A stretch of 64,000 nt of DNA from Pogonophryne albipinna. Lineage: Eukaryota; Chordata; Actinopteri; Perciformes; Artedidraconidae. The notes beneath the pieces are model-generated. The model ran no database searches. It saw only the letters and a program-made list of their open reading frames with translations, and was not told the DNA's origin. Numbering within the stretch: the first letter of the stretch is position 1; every line of letters starts with the position of its first letter. Location of the stretch: contig CM053260.1 of the NCBI GenBank assembly GCA_028583405.1, forward strand, positions 15,995,026 to 16,059,025, in the 5' to 3' direction. Of this stretch, positions 19,280 through 34,900 are shown piece after piece. The position numbers were made by a program, and so were the translations under genes.

Positions 19280-21334
19280 AGTGGCGAAGTCCTTCCCCTT
19301 CCGGTGGAGCTCCATGGGACCTTATTTCGGAAAAAATATGTATTGAAGTCAATGAAGAGAGAAAGATTATCTTTCGATCCCGTTTGAATTGTGCCACGAA
19401 TTACACATATGATGTTTGTCTATTTAAAAGATCATTTTGCCAGTCAAAACAAAAAAAATGTGTCGTAAAACTGTGAAGTAACACATTTTTTTGTGTGAAA
19501 CTCTCAATGAACTACATCTCTGGTCTTGCAGAACAACACACGTCACCAAGATGGCCGTCACTACTGTCTTGTCAAAAAAGAGATTGACTACCCTCACTAT
19601 CAACACAATGAAACACGTCCAGAAGAATGTCATGCAAAGCTGCCTGCCTGCCTTCCTTTGATTCTCTCTGAACTGCCTGAACTTTTTAATGTCAACCATT
19701 TGTGCAGATAGCATGAAGTCGAAAAGATCGCCGATGCTAATGTAGCGTTAGCGTTAGCATTTCTCCCCCGGGCTTAAATGGTGTATTATAGAATGATCCC
19801 ACCGGTGTGACAGTACTCTTCAAAGGGTTCACGAAATATGACTACTCTTACTGTTTAACATTTTGGGTTACTTAATGTTACTTCATGTTAAGGCTAATAA
19901 AAATGACAAGGCTAAGCCGGCTGTAATGCTAACTAACTAACGTGCTTGCTAGCTAGGTAGCTAACTTGATCCAGCCACTCCTGGTCCTTTCATCAGACGG
20001 GAAGCGAAAGAACGAGCAAGACCCATTGCTGGTATGATAACAACCTGGTACTAAGCACACAGGCATCTTGTTAAAGTTATCTTATCTCTATTTTAGTGGA
20101 GGAAAACAATTGTGACATCAGTTATGACTTCACTTACACTTACGCGACTCTGGGATTTGTTGTCTTTCTATTTTTCATAGTCTTATATTTCAACAATTTT
20201 ACGACAAACTGTGACTTTTTTGACATGGAAATGATTTTTTAAGATTGACAAACATCCAGTGGCGTTTCTATATGTACAAAAGTGGTGGGGCACAAAAAAC
20301 TCAGATGTCTATAAGCTTCTGCAGTGAGGTTCATGGCTGGTGAGGCACTGACTCTGACTCTTCAGGTTTACAAATATTATATTTTGACCTAAATCAAAAT
20401 ATAATATAATTTTCAAAAGCTTTTTTAGTCTGATGCTTCAATTAATTTTAAACAGACAGTTCAACAGAAGGATACCCAAAAAATGTAATTTTATCATTTA
20501 AATATTGAATTGTTCTCTCTTAGTAAGATCCCATTTTCAATAAAATGGTGGTCTTACCTTGACTTGAAGATGAAGTCCATTTGCCTATCCTTCTGGACAA
20601 AAATCTCTATTACTTTTTTGTAAAAGTCCTCCTTATCTTCTTGTAGTTTCAAAAGTCTATCATAAATCTAAATGATGGATTTATGATTCGAAAATGATAA
20701 AAGTAGGGTAGACATGTGGATATTATCCGGCTGAACAAAACGTACATTTATCTAACAGCTACGTTTCCCACAGATCTTATTTTGAGCTATTTTCTAAAAT
20801 CCCAAGGAGAAATATCATTGCTTTTTTGTGGAGGGAAGCCATGCGCAGCTTACTTCCTGGTTTTAGGACGCCTATCTCTCCTCCTCTTCACACACCACAC
20901 TTTTCGCGGCACACGTACTTACAGCCAATCAGCTCTGAATTATGTGAGATGACGTATGGTGGGGATGGCAGCTCTATGCCCCTATGGTCATTATTTTTTG
21001 CCACACACATTAAATAGGAAAATATTCTGAGCATGCGCAGTGTAGTTTTTACAGTCACCGTTCACTTTGACAGTGAGAGGGAGGGGCAGGATCGGGTTTT
21101 GTCCCACATGGCTCTAAACAGCTCAATAGGCACACACTGTAGACACTAATTAGAAGAACACAGACTAAAACAGCAATGTACAGACGAATCAGATGATTAA
21201 ACATGATCTTAAAATATATTTTATATATTTTGTAATTTATTTTTTGCATTTTGTTGTAATCATTATTTTAATACTTTCTGCTGACACTAGGTTTTCTCCC
21301 TCCATTGACTTCAATACATAATTTTTCCGAAATA
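19280..21334. mobile_element. Putative non-autonomous element with inverted ends (about 2 kb)
   Basis: A 44-bp segment near the left end (19322-19365, TTATTTCGGAAAAAATATGT onward) recurs inverted at 21292-21334 with only a few differences. Sequence just outside the left arm (CTTCCGGTGGAGCTCCATGG, 19299-19318) resembles a fish dispersed repeat. No transposase frame lies between the arms. The right arm stops exactly where a hAT-like end begins (21336), so the hAT may have cut it. Whether all 2 kb is one element or two opposed copies of a shorter repeat cannot be decided here. Confidence 0.5.
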
Positions 21335-21460
21335 ATAGTGATGTGTCGGTCGCGAACGAGCCGATTCTTTTGAACGACTCTTTGGTACGAACGAGGGGAA
21401 CCGAGTCCTACTCGGTGAGAGCCGTTCTTGTTATTGTTCAATCGTTGGTCCGCACTCACT

Positions 21461-21853
21461 GGCCATTTCTCAATCTCGAGGATAGGAATTGGATTGGAAT
21501 TCCACAGAGGTCGCGTCCTTAAAATCCCCACAATGCTTTGCCCACGGATCAATTTCAAAAACCCTTGCGGAGAATGGCTGAACGTAAATATGTTACTTTG
21601 TTACATTTGTTATCACCAAAAATGTGTTCCGTGAAATTAAAGCAAGTTCATAATTAGATAGACATCGTGAGGTATTTATTTTCGGTACAGTTTATGTTGA
21701 AACCGTTAGAGAGAGTGGCACACTTGTTAGCCTGTTCCATTCTTCTTCGTTTTCCGAAGCCGTGGCTTGGAAGCATACTTGCTTTGTTTCTGAAGGAAGT
21801 GACTTGGAAGTACGTGACTACAAAGCCAGCATCCTCGAGATTGAGAAACGGCC
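21461..21853. mobile_element. 393-bp MITE with 23-bp TIRs, nested in the hAT fragment
   Basis: GGCCATTTCTCAATCTCGAG (21461-21483 with its last bases) is the reverse complement of 21831-21853 with a single difference. The interior has no coding capacity; small frames on both strands overlap it by chance. Flanks show no clear target duplication, so the superfamily is unassigned. It separates the hAT terminal region from the hAT coding remnant, implying insertion after the hAT. Confidence 0.7.
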
Positions 21854-22045
21854 GCCGCCTGCCAACTTCCACTCGCCTTTTACAAAGCTTGATTTTGTTC
21901 CCCACACGTATTCTGTGAAGACCCGCCCTTACTCTGATTGGTAGGTTTCAGCACAAGGAGTGAGATGGGGTGGGTCTTAACGGAATACGCGAGAGAGAGA
22001 AGTCATAACAAGTGGTACAGGACAGGTAGACAACGTGTTTTTCGG

Positions 22046-22213
22046 ATGGAAAATGAGCCAAACGCGAAAACGCAGCAACATTTGGATGCACTTCAACCAA
22101 AACCCAGGATAAAGCGCACCATTTGTAAAGGCAAAATATCCTTTAAAGCAAGGTCAACAAATAATCTCCATCGCCACCTAAAAACACAGTATCTAATATT
22201 AAGAGTTGCATGA
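22046..22213 (+). pseudogene. hAT transposase BED zinc-finger remnant
   Basis: From the ATG at 22046 the frame runs MENEPNAKTQQ; an alternative frame across 22070-22110 reads RKRSNIWMHFNQNPG, which fits a BED-domain start better, so a frameshift is likely. The original frame then continues KRTICKGKISFKARSTNN (about 22112-22165) and LHRHLKTQ. This matches the BED-finger pattern Cys-x2-Cys...His-x3-5-His, except that the first Cys is an Arg (CGC for TGC) and the His after KTQ is a Tyr. The finger is therefore broken and the catalytic part is absent. Confidence 0.6.
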
Positions 22214-22215
22214 AT

Positions 22216-23430
22216 TTCATTCAAGGCAAGGCAACTTTATTTACTTAACACGTACAGAGGGTAATCAATTTATCAACTTATTCTATTTTCCAAGGCTGTT
22301 TTAAAAATCTAAGAATACAATCATACAGTCATTGTGTGAAATGGCATAAAGAACGTTGGTAAAGGACTCTGCTCGCAAATTTGATAAACTCATTTCATGT
22401 CAGCTGATTATCTGGTCAGGGTTTGAGAGGTGGGTGGTATACTTTTGGAACTCGGTCCCCTCCTCTCTACTACCTGAATGTAATTTTTTTCTGAATTGTA
22501 TTATATCTATATAACTCTATGTAAAACTTTGGATAAGCAACTTTTATATTCCTTCGATTAACAAAAGAACCAACATGATAACCAACAGCGTTTTGATGAA
22601 ATTGAAGTAGATTTTTGGTCATTAATTTTGTTGGTTGAATAACCATTTTAAGGTCTCTTCTTGCTTTAGTGGAACAACGTCCCCTTAAGTCTTTGCCCCA
22701 CCTGCAGCTGAACCTGTATGTAAACATAGCTCTTGTTTATCTGTGAGCTTTTGCCTGATCCCAGCTCAAGAACACCCACCAGCCAGGCACTTGTGAAGAG
22801 ATGTTTTTGGATGAATCAGGGTGCATTTGCAATGCATTTCTAAACATTTCACATCACAAAAACGCTTTTCATGTGGTTTGGAGGCCCCTTAAATGTTGGC
22901 TGATAATCAATCTAACACTCTAATGTGCGTTGGTGTGTGTGCTTGTGTGTGTGGACACAGATCAGTAGTTCTGTGTGCATATTTGTGTGTTGCCCATCAT
23001 TGTGGCCAAGATTGAAAAACTCTCCGAGGGCTGTGAGGTCATGGCACATTTATTGATTGGAACTTTCTTATGCAGACATTTTGTGAAGGTTGAACGGCTT
23101 TCCATTCCCATTGTGTATTCTGTTACACATGTGACAATACACTGCTTCTGACAGGTCACATAACAGCTTTTTTTCTTTGCCAAAATACTCCTGAAATGTT
23201 TTTCGCCACTTTCACACCATTTTTCTTTATTTCCGTCACCTTGGGCCAACAATAAAGACAAGGTGGCCTAACACCGAAAATGAGACACAAATTATTGGAA
23301 CAAACATCCAAAGGTTGAAATTAAGTTGAAGCTGCCCAGCATGTTCTGCATATATACTACTGACCAATATCATCAGTAGATACTTGTTTTCCAAAGTGAT
23401 GCTCTGTGAGGCCTCTGTGAAGTCAGAGTG

Positions 23431-23432
<2 letters not shown>
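22216..23432. other. Non-coding DNA with a possible repeat start
   Basis: TTCAAGGCAAGGCAACTTTA near 22220 resembles a motif common at ends of fish dispersed repeats, but nothing further confirms an element. A minus-strand frame (22470-22727) has no recognisable domain. The rest is ordinary AT-rich sequence. Confidence 0.35.
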
Positions 23433-23522
<90 letters not shown>

Positions 23523-23536
23523 GCGTGCGCGCGCGC
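23433..23536. repeat. (GT)43 followed by CG-rich alternating tract
   Basis: 86 bp of GT (23433-23518) run into TTGCGCGTGCGCGCGCGC. The whole tract alternates purine and pyrimidine almost throughout and is a strong Z-DNA candidate, especially the CG portion. Confidence 0.96.
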
Positions 23537-23789
23537 ATTTGTTTGAGCTCTAAAATCAAATCACATTTTATTTGTGAATAGTCAACTTTACTTTATACTG
23601 CTTCCAAGCCACCCTGGCCTTGGACTTATGGCCATTGATGAGAATTTATAGAGCACAAATTATTTTATATACCATGATTTGAGGTCATATAGCATTTATC
23701 TTTTTGTTATTTTATTCTAAGGTACACTGACTCAGGAACTGTGCAAAGCTAAACAAAGTTGGCAGTATTTCAATGTGGATCCTTATTGG

Positions 23790-23790
<1 letters not shown>

Positions 23791-23834
<44 letters not shown>

Positions 23835-24010
23835 GTTTATTTATATAGCCCAATATCACAAATGTTACATTTGTCTCAGTGGTCTTCACAGTTTGTACAG
23901 AGTATCAGTATGACAATACGACACTGTGACCAACTGTGAAGACCACTGAGACAAATGTAACATTTGTGATATTGGGCTATATAAATAAACATTGATTGAT
24001 TGATTGATTG
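23791..24010. repeat. Perfect 79-bp inverted repeat, two opposed repeat tails
   Basis: Arms 23815-23893 and 23932-24010 are exact reverse complements, with a 38-bp spacer. Each arm carries ATTG/CAAT tetramers at its outer end, then a TTTATTTATATAGCCC-type sequence and a CTCAGTGGTCTTCACAG block. The left CAAT array extends further out (from 23791, about 11 units). I recognise the CAAT-flanked TTTATTTATATAGCCC motif as a tail common in fish dispersed repeats; the exact family is not assigned. Two copies lie in opposite orientation, with the tetramer tails outward. Confidence 0.9.
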
Positions 24011-24089
24011 ACACCCTCTGTCCTTAGACCCTCACATCGTACAAGGAAAAACTTGACAAGACCTTTCCCAGTGAATCCCTACATATCTG

Positions 24090-24540
24090 TTATTCTGAAG
24101 TATCTTGTGTAAGGTGTAGTAGACAGAAGTCAGTCTCTGTTCCTGCCCATGTTGTACTTGTTACTCCACTACATTTATTTGCTACTTTTAGTTAATAATT
24201 ACTACTAATTATTAGTTAATACAAAATATAAATCAACTAATTGAAACACATTCACATTGAATTTAAGGTAAGAATATCCAGCTGCACTTTTCAAAAACAT
24301 AAAAAAGCTCCACCTTTTCCAGTTGGGATAGACACATAAATGCATTAATGATCAGAATCCAGTAATTTAATATATATCATTCTAAAATGGGCCATAACAC
24401 ATAATGAGTACTTGCATTTTGAGGCAATTAAAAAATTTTTTTTGGGGATTTAGATGCAGGACATTTACTTGTCATAGAGTATTTTTACAATTTGGTAGTG
24501 CTAGTTTAGACATTGAAATATATTTTTCCTCCCACCAATA
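24090..24540 (-). repeat. Fish dispersed repeat, ACTTAAGTAAAAGT-type (minus orientation)
   Basis: Phrases such as GTTACTCCACTACATTTATT (24161), AAAAGCTCCACCTTTTCCAG (24303), TTCTAAAATGGGCCATAACA (24380) and GATGCAGGACATTTACTTG (24452) match in order the reverse complement of a fish repeat I recognise. The copy near 30.4 kb has the other orientation (TAATGCAGAATGGCCCAT and AAAAGTCCTGCATTCAT). It has no coding capacity. Boundaries are approximate. Confidence 0.6.
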
Positions 24541-26566
<2,026 letters not shown>

Positions 26567-26589
26567 CTAACTTCTTCCTCTTCTTTTCC

Positions 26590-26890
26590 AAAGGAACTTG
26601 CTGAGAGGGCTCATTATGATGTTTTGCAACAGCCGCGTAGCCTTAGGATGCAAAACACATTTCTGCGCTGCTCGACGCGGCGTTGTGGGTTATCTTATCT
26701 GATGTGAAAAGGGGTGGTGAATGTTATTTGCATGCTGCATTGATGTTCAAATAGCAGTTTGAATGCTTCCTCAGCGGGGAAAGACTGTGATTGTATGGTT
26801 GGCGAGCAAACAAGTGTATCAGATGATATCAGCCTTGGCCCACTTTACTATCCCGGGTGAAGCGCTTGAGTCCGTATCATAAAAACTTCG
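26590..26890. promoter_or_regulatory. Candidate regulatory block with GATA and octamer-like motifs
   Basis: Complex single-copy sequence directly right of a CA array. It contains TTATCTTATCTGATG (two overlapping GATA-type cores, about 26693-26704), ATTTGCAT (octamer-like, near 26726) and CAGATGATATC (near 26819). Motif clustering is suggestive only; conservation is untested. Confidence 0.25.
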
Positions 26891-29800
26891 CCCGGCTTAT
26901 ACATACATCTGTCTCCAACTCCACCACCAGCCCTCCTCGGTGTGTGCAAGTTCCTCGACCCCTGCGTCTGTTGCACTTTATGGCAGTAATATGTTAAGTA
27001 CCTCATATCACAGTCATAAAAAAAGGTCTGCAAGTTGCTTGATGCAGTTTAAAGCTGTAGAGGTAATGCTGCAAATCACCCTCTGCTCTTTAGCCCAACA
27101 CACACTCTCACACACACACACACACACACTCGTTCCTGTTTGACTGGCTGCCAAAGGCCCCGTCTGCCTTTCATATGTACACAAGATGACAAGAGAGGAA
27201 GAGGGAAGAGAGGACAGGAGACACGAGGACAAGAGAGGAACAGAAACAAGGAGAAAGATGAAAGAAAAGGTGGAAGAAAGACCGTAATAAGGAGTGGAAA
27301 GCGTTTGAATTGTAAATGTCATTCTGACAGCTGAGCAGCCGGACAGGCACATGATGGAGCTTCCATCCCTCACACTACTGTGTCATTGCCCCCCAAATGT
27401 GAGATATACTTTTGCATTTAACGTCCAATTTCCTTGGGATAGGAGGGCACAAGATAAGTGAAAAAAGGGAGAGGGAAACACCGCTACCCACGCATCTTTC
27501 TCTCTTTATTTCTATCACACACCGACACAGCGAGGAGACCAACTTTCTCTTTCTCTTCAGTCGCCGCGCCAGATGAGGTTTGATACCTGCGATTCCACAG
27601 TTAATCCTGGATGGAATTTAAATAGAAGTGAAATTATTGTCTTTCTCTTACTTCCCTTTTCCTCACTTCCATTTTCACTTTGAACACCGTCGCCCTCTCC
27701 CAATCTCGCTCCCTCTCTTTTTCTCCGGCACGGGGCGCAGGAAAAAGCCTGACCTCTGCGTTTTCTCCTGTCCTTAAGATTGGTTTTAAATACTCCGCAG
27801 ATTAAAGCACAGGCATGAAAGCTCACATTAGCCATATATTTAAAAATCCCCCTTGCCGATAATCCATGTATTTGTCAGAATCAAACACAGGGGAATAGAA
27901 AAGGGACCAATGACATGATGAGTAGCCTGAGCCAGACGTATTGTTAAGGGGAATTAGAAGCAGAGAGATACATTTAGCAGAATGTGGCCCAAGAAGAAAA
28001 GTCCTTCAGGATGATTATTGAAATTCACTCAAGACTGACTCGCATGAGCGTTTGACAGGACAAAAAGCACCGTGGCAATTTGACGACCTCTGATGCCCTT
28101 CATCCTCTTTCTTTTTCTCTCTGCAGTGCACACACACACATACACACACACTCAAGTCCCTGTGCCTCCCACACACACAAGTGACCTGTAATGCTGAAAG
28201 GCTGATGGAATCTAATGTGCATTTCTCACATACTGGATGTGTAACAGTAATTGTTACTATCCCGCTATGCTGGAAATGTTAACCTTCACAGATGTAAGCC
28301 TTTTTGTCAAAAATGAAAAAGGTATTGAATGAACATGAAAACTTCTTTTGGCTGAAAGTGTCTTTTTGTTTCTTTATAAAAATCTCTTAAACCTTATAAC
28401 ACATCAGCTTAAAATACGCACATGAGCTTTATTTAATTCGTCATTGGTGGGGTGGTCAGGGGATGTTTTTTATTTCATGTTTTATTTGTATTTAAATATG
28501 TATTCATGTTTAAATACATACAAAACGTAAAAAGTTGTGTTTATTTAAATATGTATTACACATTTGACTTAACTTAACATATTGCTTTGTGTGTTTTTAT
28601 GCCTAATTGCAGATCATCTTGAAGTTTGTTGTAAGTGCGCTTTTAAAAGCAGAGAAGCTGAATAAATGCTTGCATATTTAAAAAGAGATGTTTTTTGTCC
28701 ATCTGTGGCACATTTTCTGTGTGTATGTCTTTTTGAAGAAAAGGACAAAATAAAAATGAGTCTTATTCATGAACAGACTGTCGCTGCATCCTTGTCGCTG
28801 TAACGATGGGCATGTTTTAGTGTGTTTCCTTCAAGATGGCTAAAAGGAGCTAAAGAAGAGGAGATGTTCATGTCAAAGGAAATCATTGAGCCTTTCACAA
28901 CCACAGTTCACTCAGACAAACAGATCTGGTCAATGTCCCCAACCAGTCATAGTGAATTCCAGTTCAAAACTTATATGAAAAAAGAATGATGTGAAGCCTC
29001 CAAGGTTGTGAAAACTACAGGATTAAATATTTGTATTTGATTCAGCTCAAATAAGTGAAGTTTTCTTAACATTTACGGAGATCTTTTGATAACACAAGGG
29101 GACACAAGACCCCTGCAATGCATTCTTGAATCATTGTTGGGGGACAATGTGGCTTGTTTGAAATAACTGAAAGAAAATGGTGTATTTTCAATGTCAATAA
29201 CATTATAGTGCTTTCATTGATTGTATTTGTGTTTCAATTGGGGCTCCTTTGAAGTGCTCTGTAAAGGACAAGGAGTTCAGCAGAGTGGAGATTAATGGGA
29301 TGAAGCTTCATTGGTAATATGTTTTTATTTTATTTTTACCTATACTTTTTGATGTTTCCTCTTTCTAACACATTATATATATAAAATAACTTTCATTTTG
29401 CGTTTAAAAGTCACATGAAAGTGGTTTTACTGTAATTTTTTCATGTTATCTTCTTTACTTTTCAATTGTGTTCCTTTGAAACAAACACTTTCCCTGCCAT
29501 CTATCAACCCATCGCCACATTTGTGATAGAGTCTTGAGCTGGTTATTGTATCAGGGCTGTTATATATGTCAGCTTAACACTGATGACCACACTAATGTGA
29601 CAGAGCTCTCCGGGTTACATCTCTCTCTGCTGCGTTAAAAAAAATCCTCTGCAGAGAAATGCCATACATCCCATCTTCAAAAAAGAGAAAAACACACACA
29701 CTGTAAAGGTTGCTACAGAAAGTCAATCCTATCTTCCTCTCCATCCCTCCGTCCCAGCCTCTCTCCTTCCTCGGACCAGTCACTGACAGCACAATGCAGA

Positions 29801-30390
29801 GGTAAAATCATAGAGGCTTTTCCACATCTTTCTGTGTGTGTGAGTGTGTGTGTGTGTGCGATGCTTTCGGAGACAAAGACCCCTGCTGTAGGGAGTCCTG
29901 TGGGAAAGGCGTGCGGCCTGGAAGATGTGAGCGCGCTGGCGAGTGATAATGTCAGCTGGAGAGATACGGCGTGTCATTTTACACAACCACACATCAAAAA
30001 AGACAGTGGGGGGAGAGAGGAGAAGACAGCATGTCATTTGTTTGCTTTGATACAAGATCGCACCGAGGGAGGGACTGGAAAGCTCAAAGTGTGTGTCAGT
30101 GTGTGTGTTTGTGTGTGTCTTCTTGACGTATGTTTGTATGTCCTGCATGTAAGCAGATGAAGGGATAGGGTTTCAGGGATATATCCTGAATGTCTTGGAT
30201 TGAGTTACACATAAATGGACAGACAGACATGAAGAGTGGCACAGTTCCGTCATGTCGCCCTGCGTGTGGCGTCATTGAGGTCGTGTCACACACAGCCACA
30301 CACTTAAATATCGCTCGATAAAATTGACCCAGTTTGGATGAATATTGTACAGACAGAGTACTGGGTTAACTTGACCCATTAACCAGCGTT
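26891..30390. other. Non-coding DNA, no gene seen
   Basis: Contains a short CA tract (27100-27128), a purine-rich stretch (27185-27285), AT-rich stretches (28240-28600 and 28960-29480) and CA/GT patches at 28130-28180, 29690-29705 and 29830-29860. Sequence at 27890-28100 is complex and non-repetitive, and could be a conserved element. No exon or RNA gene was recognised. Confidence 0.35.
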
Positions 30391-30880
30391 TGAAGAAGTA
30401 TACTCTCTCACTTAAGCAAAAGTCCTGCATTCATATTTGCACTGTACTTAAGTAGAAGTATAAGCATTAGCATCAATACATGCTTTAAGTGTCAAAAGTA
30501 ATAATGCAGAATGGCCCATCTCACTAAAATGTTATATTCTTAGATTTGTTATGTATTAATGTATAAGAACCACTAATGTACTGCTGGTAACGACTGGGAT
30601 AATTCCAACCACTGCAGGGTGCCTAATCCATAGTAATCCATCATAATTCATTTGATGATATATTTTTGTAAAATGTATCTGAATTAAAAATGGCTAATTA
30701 ACTGGTAACTAAGATATTAAACCCCTAGCGCCAAAGGTTAGTTTAGTGAAAAAGTACAATATTGGCTTCTTAAATGTAAAATATATGGTTAGAAAAAACA
30801 AGTAAAACCATGTAAATCATAATTGTATTAAAGAGCAGTACTTCAGTAAATTTACTTTGAGCCCTACGTTGGTTTTTACT
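30391..30880 (+). repeat. Fish dispersed repeat, ACTTAAGTAAAAGT-type (plus orientation)
   Basis: ACTTAAGCAAAAGTCCTGCA (30410), GCACTGTACTTAAGTAGAAG (30440), TAATGCAGAATGGCCCATCT (30501) and CAGTACTTCAGTAAATTTAC (30836) follow the order of a dispersed repeat I recognise from fish. It is the opposite orientation to the 24.1-kb copy. No coding capacity; the two copies are well diverged from each other. Confidence 0.65.
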
Positions 30881-33179
<2,299 letters not shown>

Positions 33180-33400
33180 AAGGTGTGGACTTAAGATGTC
33201 CACGCCAGCCCTTTTTTTTTTTTTCGGTTTCATTTTTGGCCCGCTTTAGCCCAGCCTGGCTCGGCTTTATTTAGGCAGTGCAGAGTCTTATTGAGTTTCC
33301 TGTGCTCTGTTTAATCTTGTCATTTTATGCAACAATGAGCTAAAACAGGCAAACAACAACAAATCATGATTCTCCAAACAGGCGCGGGTGATTGATATCT
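33180..33400. promoter_or_regulatory. Candidate regulatory block
   Basis: Complex sequence with even composition after a T-run (33211-33223). It includes TTTAATCTTGTCATTTTATG, AACAATGAGC (SOX-like) and GGGTGATTGATATC (a TGATTGAT PBX/MEIS-type core, near 33388). It is enhancer-like by texture only. Confidence 0.2.
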
Positions 33401-34810
33401 TTAGTAAAAATGTCAACAGTTACACAACAGCAAGCACAAAGATGATTCAGTCTCTTCGCCCTCTATTGTACTTCTCTTGTATTATTTTTCTATCATTTGG
33501 TTGTTTTGTCTGTTAGTGTATTATCTGTTGTCATTATTTCTGTGGACCTCAGGAAGAGTAGCTGTTTCAGTTACTAATGGGGATTATAATAGAATCCGAC
33601 ACATCTTTAGTTATAAGATTGAGGTTGTTTGTCACTTATAAAGATTATACGTACCCACACTGGTGTCCAGTTATAAACTTTCTTTTAATAACACCGTCTC
33701 ATTTTTTCAATCAAACTTGGAAGTGCACCTTGATGATAACGGCCACTTAAAAAGCATCACTGATCACCGTCCAATTCCTCACATTAGCGCCCGCCACTCC
33801 TCTTGAGATTTATTGGAGATATATAACAAAGTGTTCCTGGCAAAAGACACTGTCAGGCTCAGAAGAGAGGTGAGTATAAAATAAAATATGGGTGCTCATG
33901 TAGTAGTTAGATTCACAAACACACACCCTAAACATTTGCACACATACACACATAGTGGTATTGATCGTGCTAATGAATGTGTTGTGATTTACTGCGGCCG
34001 TGGCCCATTGTTGGGTGGTGCTGTGATGGACTGCCATCATTTTCCAATGGTAAAAGCTCAGATAGAGCAAAGGCAGGAGGGCAGAATCTCATTTAATGGC
34101 CAAAGCAAAATTATTCTAAGATCTTCTTATGAGTTATGGCACTCTTTTTTTTCTCTCACTTTTCCTGCGACAGGTATGATGTAATTTCCAAATTTCATCA
34201 GAGACAGTAATCTCAACACTGATTATGCTGTCAATTAGTAAATGAATGTGGTGGTGAGGTGAAGAAAAAAAGGTGGTAATAACTCTGCAAAAGGATTTGT
34301 CAGGCTTCCAAAATACATAAAGGACATAGTGAGGTAAGGAGACAGTACAAATTGTCCAATCACAATATAACTGTCTATTCGCAAGGTAAGTGTAAAACAA
34401 GAAATAACCCATTTGAAATGATTTTATGCCTTTTGTTGTTGTTGAATGCAGCATTTCTTAGGTTGTGGTAAATCTTTTTGGCACTAATCAATAAAGGCTT
34501 CCATGCAGTCAATAGATGACACTTGTATCGCCAAAAGGTGTTTCAAGAGTGAAAAATGCAGAAAAATAGACTTTATTTAAATTGTATATAAACCGATGCA
34601 CATTTTTTAAACTCTGAAATTAACAAGTGTTTAAAGAAAATCAAAGTGTTTTTAAATATCAGGCTGCTTCAGTTTGTGTGATCGTGCTTTGTTTCTGACG
34701 GTTTTTTAGCTCAAACTCTGTGCAGGCTAACATCTGTTCCTCTCTGCCTCCACAATAGCACAACTCAGCCGGGATGCAAAGAGAGGTCAAAAGATCAGTG
34801 CCTTCCCCTT
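33401..34810. other. Non-coding DNA, no gene seen
   Basis: AT-rich sequence upstream of the CpG-rich region. No repeat end or exon recognised. Confidence 0.4.
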
Positions 34811-34834
34811 ACACACACGCGCACGCATACACAG

Positions 34835-34880
<46 letters not shown>

Positions 34881-34900
34881 GCACACACGCACACACACAC
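34811..34900. repeat. Interrupted (CA)n with CG units
   Basis: A mixed CA/CG alternating tract: CACGCG and GACGCGCG on the left, a pure CA centre, then CGCACGCACAC. It lies immediately upstream of the CpG-rich putative promoter, with only a short GA-rich stretch between. Confidence 0.95.

Larger units (their letters stand above)
21336..22215 (+). mobile_element. hAT-family 5' end, truncated and interrupted
   Basis: TAGTGATGTGTCGGTCGCGA at 21336 is close to the CAGTGATG-type terminus of vertebrate hAT elements. It is followed by subterminal GAACGA/GAGCCG repeats typical of that superfamily (21353-21430). After a MITE insertion (21461-21853) comes an imperfect inverted pair, GTATTCTGTGAAGACCCGCC (21908) against a GGTGGGTCTTAACGGAATAC copy (21970), then a BED zinc-finger coding remnant. 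No catalytic RNase-H-like or dimerisation region follows, so the element is truncated on its 3' side near 22215. Confidence 0.65.

Noticed and set aside
22470..22727. 85-residue minus-strand frame as a possible retrotransposon fragment
   Set aside because: The basic peptide looked polymerase-like at first, but no conserved motif block can be pointed to.
23791..23834. CAAT tetramer array as a CRISPR-like or direct-repeat array
   Set aside because: It has 4-bp units without spacers, so it is a plain microsatellite tail of the dispersed repeat.
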